DNA of 64,000 nt. Origin: Corallium rubrum. Its lineage: Eukaryota; Cnidaria; Anthozoa; Scleralcyonacea; Coralliidae. The stretch spans positions 4,516,407 to 4,580,406 of the forward strand of contig OZ036003.1 of NCBI GenBank assembly GCA_964035015.1, read 5' to 3'. Made by a program: the position numbers and the translations under genes. Below the pieces are notes generated by a model. That model did not search any database. It was not told the DNA's origin and saw only the letters and a program-made list of their open reading frames with translations. Numbering within the stretch: the stretch's first letter is position 1; every line of letters begins with the position of its first letter. Below are positions 60,502 to 64,000 of this stretch, one piece after another.

Positions 60502-61126
60502 CCAGAAATTTGGGTCATTTGTGCCGCTGCTCTCGGTCAGCGGCTATATTCGCCTAATAATATAATTATGTATTCTAGAATTTCTAATGAGTGTGATTCT
60601 ACTGTATTCTAGTGTTTCTCATTATTCAGGTCATTGAGTTCTTTAGAATTCGCCTAAATCGTGCACGATAAGGACTGTGAAATCAAGCAAGTTCAAACGC
60701 TTTCGGAAGTACTATGCTAAAGACAAATGAGTACTTTTAGTGCTCTCGAAGTAGACTGACTCATGCCGAATGCAACGCGAGTCGGGCACTTCGCATCGCT
60801 CGTAAGGTTGTTGGTCAATTTGGCCAATTTCTAGAACATGTTTGCAATGATTACTATGGCTAACACTATGGATAGTGGCGCTTTCAGTGCAAAAATAAGA
60901 CGAGCTAGGGAAGTACTTTGTCGTCGAAGTAAGCAAAAGTTTTTTAGTTATAACTGTTCCTTAGTCCATGCTGAAGTCAACTGGAGTCGGGCAAAGAAGA
61001 AATATGTAACCGTTTAAGCAAAATTTGAATTATTATGTGCTCTTCTTATTATTTACTGTTGAGAATCTCCATTATTATGGTCCTTAATACGCACGCGCGC
61101 CACCGTCTTGTCCCAAATTTCTGGTA
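60500..61126. mobile_element. 623-bp MITE, termini CCAGAAATTTGGG, TA target
   Basis: 60502-61124 with exact 13-bp inverted ends and TA at both sides (60500-60501, 61125-61126). The intact reference copy of the composite element at 44041-47947, in opposite orientation. No coding content. Confidence 0.85.
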
Positions 61127-61206
61127 ATGAAAGGTATGAATGTGGAGTCCTCACTTTGATATTGTTTCATGATTCATGTTTTATAACAAATAAATAATTT
61201 TATATA

Positions 61207-61636
61207 TATTACATCTACATTACATTACATTACATTACATTGCATTACATTACATTACATTACATTACATTACATTACATTACATTACATTACATTACAT
61301 TACATTACATTACATTACATTACATTACATTACATTACATTACATTACATTACATTACATTACATTACGTTACGTTACGTTACGTTACGTTACGTTACGT
61401 TACGTTACGTTACGTTACGTTACCTTTCCTTTCCTTTCCTTTCCTTTCATTACAGTACATTAAATTACATTACATTACATTACATTACATTACATTACAT
61501 TACATTACATTACATTACATTACATTACATTACATTACATTACATTACATTACATTACATTACATTACATTACATTACATTACATTACATTACATTACAT
61601 TACATTACATTACATTACATTACATTACATTACATT
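61207..61636. repeat. (ACATT)n array with ACGTT and CCTTT variants
   Basis: About 430 bp of ACATT pentamers with a block of ACGTT (61365-61420) and of CCTTT (61421-61450) inside. The long Ile/Thr/His frame is an artefact. Confidence 0.95.
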
Positions 61637-64000
61637 AATTCTAATCCGAACAATTTAATCGAACGTTTATCAAAGCAATCAACCTGTTTCCCCTTATATA
61701 ATTAAATCAAACACAGAAGACGGACAGCAATTTGAAACCGATAGACGATCGACCGCACACTGCAGGCTGTTCGTGCATGGTACATATTAAGAATCTCATT
61801 GAAATATGCAAGTGAAATATAAACGAACAGTGCAACAAATTAAAGAGAACTACCTTCACTAAAAGAGGCCGTAAATACGAACAAATTCCGACGCGGCTCT
61901 ATTGCCAAGCCGGCTGAAGCGAACTCGTATTAAAATTTTAATGTCTTCTGTCCCGCCGAGTAAACGCGGCGATGAGCCACAATTGACAAATACCTTCTTC
62001 GAACGGAATGTACCACAATCACAACTGTTCTAAAGTCAAACGAGTTAATACGAGGCAGCCAAACCGCCAGAATCGAAAACGAAAGGAAAATTTATATTCC
62101 AAACAACTGTCGATGATCTCGTGTTCAAGTCCCAAAACCGGCATGCGCTTTTGAAAGAACACCAAAAATCTTGGTGTTCCGGTTTGAATTCCCCCAGAGC
62201 CTTTTCCGCGCGCCAGCACAGCCTGCCAAACGTTTGCGCATACGTGAATTCGCTAGAATAAACATTGCAAGAGAAGTGGGAACTAGCCGTGGCGACAACA
62301 ACCAGACAGTGAAGACTGAAGTAAGACTCGACTATTCATTTGTATTTTTAAAAAAGGGTAAAGAAAATTACGAAGGGGTAAATTCAGAATATGTTACAAT
62401 ATTGACAAAGAAGCCATGTACAAATTACCTACCTTATCTTTTTGGTAGTATGCTTATAATTTTAACTTTTGTGTCGGACTCTTGGACAAGTCCAAATATT
62501 TCAGTGTTTTCCCACTCTTTTTCTGAGGACGAGCCTGGGACGAGCTCGGACGTCGCGCATGCGCAAAACATTTGGCAGTGGTGTTGTCGGTAACGGTTGG
62601 AATCGTTATCGAGCCTATTTCACATTAGGCTATTTCATGTTAGGCCGTTTCACATTGCGCTGTTTCACATTAGGCTATTTCAAGTTAGACCATTTCACTG
62701 ACTTAAGTTGAATCATCACACAACTAGTTGAATGATTTCATAACAAGGAATAGTTGAACCATCACACAATCTATCGAATCATTGCACGATACGTAGACTT
62801 GCCACAAGTCGACTGCTTTGTTACACGATACGTTTAATCAATTCATATTTAGTTGAATCATTGCACAACTTGTTCAGTCATTTCGCTGCGCACTGTTCAG
62901 CCATTTCAATTTATGTTGCATAATTTCTGTTTAGTATCAAAAACCTGTGGTGAAACAGCTAGTTTAGCGATGCGTGCTAACGTCTCGGTTTTAATGTACC
63001 AAGATTGGACCATGACATGTACAACGTCAGATCATAATTAGTTTTATAAGTTTGCTATCTCTAAATTATAAAAGACTAACATAACTTTGATTTTTAAAGA
63101 AACATTGATAAATCGCTATTCGAGGTTAGGTGTTTGTGATTCACGGCATTCACCGATCCCAGGCGATGCATTGAAACGACGACACATACTCAGACACAAA
63201 AGGAAACCCAGAGAGCGCTTCTCGCGTGTTCAAGCTGCAAAAGGTCAAAACGAAGACTTTCACGAATAGCTGTATACGAACGAATATGAAATGAATTACG
63301 CTCCTTCGTAATTACGCTCCTTCATGAAATGAATTACGCTCCTTCGCTCCGCTTAACTTAAATGAACATATAGACACTTTCAGACGCTTTCGAAGATAGC
63401 CGAAATAGAACCAGGTGCGTATCATTAGTCTAATAACGGCGACATATTAATAGTTAAGCAATTCATGTGTTTTACCAAATTTAGCAAGACTTTCCTTCTG
63501 GCTGTTGAGTTGAACATAGTTAATAGAAAATATACATGGTTTGGAAACCCGGCAAACTTCAAAGTGGTTAACAATCAAGCTTACGATTCATCTTGAAAAG
63601 TACAGGAAGGTGCCAAATCCTTTGTTTTAGGTTTATTAATATTTAAACAGTACGGTTGAGTGATTGAAGCTAAACGTTGCTATTGGATGATTGCTTCATT
63701 ATACAGAAAACACAATATGTTCAGTAACCATGAAAGTGCAAAAATTTCCATAAACCTGATCTGAACAAAAACATAAAACAATGACTTTTGTGAGCTTCCA
63801 AACCATGTATATTTTCTATTAACTATGAGTTGAAAAACTGGGTCATTCTGAACTCATGAATAATTGGTAGCCAGCTAGCGCTGTGAACCAGCCGGCTCTC
63901 CTTTTCGACTTCGATAATATATACCAGACGCACAAATTGCGTCAAGGCGACGGATGGGACTCGATTTGTGATGGCACTTGCTTCTAGATCTGTATTATAA
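61637..64000. other. Unassigned noncoding end of the window
   Basis: No gene recognised. Contains about six 15-bp tandem units of TTTCACATTAGGC type (62605-62700). Short direct repeats of AATTACGCTCCTTC lie at 63290-63345. A foldback with ~35-bp arms (AGTTAATAGAAAATATACATGG and complement) spans 63516-63832. Confidence 0.6.

Noticed and set aside
61240..61638. 132-residue HYITLHYIT ORF
   Set aside because: ACATT repeat translation.

Overview
This is a eukaryotic, almost certainly metazoan, genomic window. It has spliced exons with GT/AG borders, tRNA-derived SINEs, TTAA-, TA- and TTA-flanked MITEs, non-LTR retrotransposons and a Polinton (Maverick). The mix of repeat families, above all the degenerate reverse transcriptase at 5.7-7.9 kb, resembles what I know from anthozoan cnidarians. 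That taxonomic guess is an inference.

Layout. 0-1.3 kb: decayed non-LTR RT ending in an (ATT)n tail. 1.35-5.23 kb: one long minus-strand ORF of an R4/Dong-type retrotransposon with a restriction-like endonuclease, sitting inside an (AGT)n microsatellite. 5.7-7.9 kb: a decayed RT gene split by a 440-bp TTAA-flanked MITE and then by the Polinton. 7,899-25,516: a 17.6-kb Polinton with 368-bp terminal inverted repeats and a TGTTGC target duplication. Its leftward block holds protein-primed DNA polymerase B (one internal stop), a Bro-N/nuclease/zinc-finger protein, a tandem degenerate-nuclease protein, a zinc-ribbon protein resembling late transcription factors, five membrane-type proteins and a fibre-like protein. 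Its rightward block holds a putative virion protein, chromodomain integrase, a large membrane-anchored protein, major capsid protein (frameshifted), packaging ATPase and three further proteins. No adenain-type protease was recognised.

25.5-30.8 kb: noncoding sequence with foldback elements, an RT fragment and tRNA-SINEs. From 30.8 kb there are exons of a host gene whose translation matches the bacterial HoxX family (formyltransferase plus enoyl-CoA-hydratase-like domains). An 11,004-bp segment (21,651-32,653), holding the right part of the Polinton, the flank and two HoxX-like exons, is repeated in direct tandem at 32,654-43,657. The HoxX-like gene continues through exons at 48.1, 48.95, 49.3, 57.9 and 58.3 kb. 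Its introns are full of nested elements. These include an R2-like retrotransposon and a second, RT-less insertion, both bounded by the same (TAGTG/CAGTG)n pentamer arrays, followed by a chain of related pentamer arrays to 56.9 kb.

58.4-64 kb: a foldback, a third SINE copy, a truncated CISD1/mitoNEET-like sequence broken by a TA-flanked MITE, a 430-bp (ACATT)n array and unassigned noncoding sequence.

How it fits together: the Polinton carries a near-complete virus-like gene set for replication, integration, capsid and packaging, but its polymerase, capsid and Bro genes are each broken by small lesions, so this copy is probably inactive. The host gene is interleaved with selfish elements, and the 11-kb duplication (real or an assembly artefact) joins capsid sequence to a host intron.
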